Below, piece after piece: positions 63,193-64,000 of a stretch of DNA of 64,000 nt (its first letter is position 1; each line of letters starts with the position of its first letter). The notes beneath the pieces were generated by a model. It saw nothing but the letters and a program-made list of their open reading frames with translations. It was not told where the DNA came from and made no database searches. The translations under genes and the position numbers were made by a program. This stretch comes from Paenibacillus aceti (GTDB taxonomy: Bacteria > Bacillota > Bacilli > Paenibacillales > Paenibacillaceae): assembly GCF_003614185.1 (NCBI RefSeq), contig NZ_KZ987724.1, positions 73,512 to 137,511 on the forward strand, in the 5' to 3' direction.

Positions 63193-64000
63193 GTGAAGAC
63201 AATCGAAGAATTGGAAGCCAAGCTGGCAGAGCCTTCCGAGGCGTTGATCCAGGACTTATCTACCGTTACGGGAGATATCCTGATTCTTGGTGTAGGTGGA
63301 AAAATGGGGCCGAGCCTGGCTCGGCTGGCGCTAAATGCCGTACGCGAGGGCGGCCTGAACAAGCGAATTATCGGTGTATCGCGCTTCTCCAATGAAGAGG
63401 CCAGACGCGAGCTGGAGGAAGCAGGGATCGAGACGATTTCCTGTGATCTGTTGAATGATGATGAGCTGATGAAACTGCCGCACGCTGACAACATCATTTA
63501 TATGGCGGGCAATAAATTTGGAACCACAGGCCGCGAGCATTTCACTTGGGGAATGAACACTTATTTGCCGGGCAGAGTGGCTGAAAAATATAAGGATTCG
63601 CGGATCGTCGTCTTCTCTTCGGGGAACATCTATCCATTTATGCCAGTCGGCAGTGGTGGCGCCAGCGAAGCGATCACACCGGAGCCAATCGGCGAATATG
63701 CCCAATCTACCCTGGGGCGCGAAAGAATCTTCGAATACCACTCGCACAAGAATGGAACGCCGATGCTGTTCTATCGCCTGAATTATGCGATCGATATGCG
63801 CTATGGCGTACTGCTGGAGATCGCCAAGTCTGTGAATGAGCAGCGGGCGATCAATCTGACGATGGGTCATGCCAATGTGATCTGGCAGGGGGATGCCAAC
63901 CAGATGGCGCTGCGCTGCCTGACGGAATGCACGAATCCGCCTAGCATTATGAACATTACCGGGCCGGAGACGATGTCGATCCGCTGGGCCGCCGAGGAAT
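63193..64000 (+). CDS. NAD-dependent epimerase/dehydratase family protein (3' truncated by window)
   Basis: At least 269 residues read from GTG 63193 (AAAGGGG upstream) to the window edge without a stop. A Rossmann motif ILGVGGKMGPSLARLA and later IIYMAG and VVFSSGNIYPFM place it in the extended short-chain dehydrogenase superfamily. The usual YxxxK is not obvious: the equivalent segment reads EYAQSTLGRERIFE, so the lysine may be replaced by glycine or arginine and activity may be atypical. Substrate unknown; a sugar is likely. Its expression is probably controlled by the upstream regulator. Confidence 0.85.
   Translation, partial: MKTIEELEAKLAEPSEALIQDLSTVTGDILILGVGGKMGPSLARLALNAVREGGLNKRIIGVSRFSNEEARRELEEAGIETISCDLLNDDELMKLPHADNIIYMAGNKFGTTGREHFTWGMNTYLPGRVAEKYKDSRIVVFSSGNIYPFMPVGSGGASEAITPEPIGEYAQSTLGRERIFEYHSHKNGTPMLFYRLNYAIDMRYGVLLEIAKSVNEQRAINLTMGHANVIWQGDANQMALRCLTECTNPPSIMNITGPETMSIRWAAEE

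Overview
The window looks like a chromosomal segment of a Paenibacillus-type Gram-positive bacterium. The evidence is Bacillales-style ribosome binding sites, a Tad pilus locus of the Firmicutes type, a DUF2621 protein, an S-layer-anchored (SLH) polysaccharide lyase of over 2000 residues, and mostly moderate-to-high GC coding DNA. No species can be named from the sequence alone.

Layout. 1-5.7 kb: end of a Tad/Flp pilus operon (DUF5702 protein, TadE-like pseudopilin, prepilin peptidase, FHA protein). 5.8-6.7 kb: a TIGR01777-type epimerase. 7.0-16.9 kb: an AT-richer accessory segment with a c-di-GMP-type riboswitch, chemoreceptor, CheW, a cheA gutted by internal deletion, a giant family 8 polysaccharide lyase and a decayed transposase. 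Two near-identical palindromic repeats flank it. 17-23.6 kb: DUF2621 protein, membrane-anchored alpha/beta hydrolase, a response regulator next to a gutted histidine kinase, endonuclease IV and PurU. 23.9-36.8 kb: an eight-gene operon (exported protein, ABC ATPase and permease, coiled-coil membrane protein, MoxR, DUF58, two VWA proteins). 36.8-38.5 kb: gene-free, repeat-rich. 38.5-44.8 kb: transketolase, PpnP, a beta-hydroxyacid dehydrogenase, Pgi, YigZ, TetR. 45-52.8 kb: hydrolase, CysA-like ATPase, a NEW3-protein/ABC operon, an ECF sigma/anti-sigma pair. 53-56.4 kb: PhnP-like hydrolase, Cof phosphatase, a small protein, lipoate ligase. 57.3-60.1 kb: CobD-CbiZ-CbiB cobinamide remodelling module. 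60.2-64 kb: an unknown protein, a regulator with a GGDEF-like domain, and a truncated epimerase gene.

The most striking signal lies between the genes. Eleven complete intergenic arrays each contain four short dyads (about 16-21 bp) placed at roughly 50-51, 59-62 and 50-52 bp, about 180 bp in all. Three unrelated dyad sequences share this geometry: TAACGA-N9-TCGTTA (six arrays), TAGTTG-N8/9-CAACTA (four arrays) and CCTGCA-N4-TGCAGG (one array). Two-dyad versions also occur. Box positions are held almost exactly while the DNA between boxes diverges, and every recognisable array of the first family has the same orientation. I know of no described element with this property.

A second theme is decay of signalling kinases. 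cheA and a sensor kinase each keep only their first and last codons, with a deletion and frameshift between, and the adjacent response regulator has lost a conserved magnesium-binding aspartate (Tyr10).
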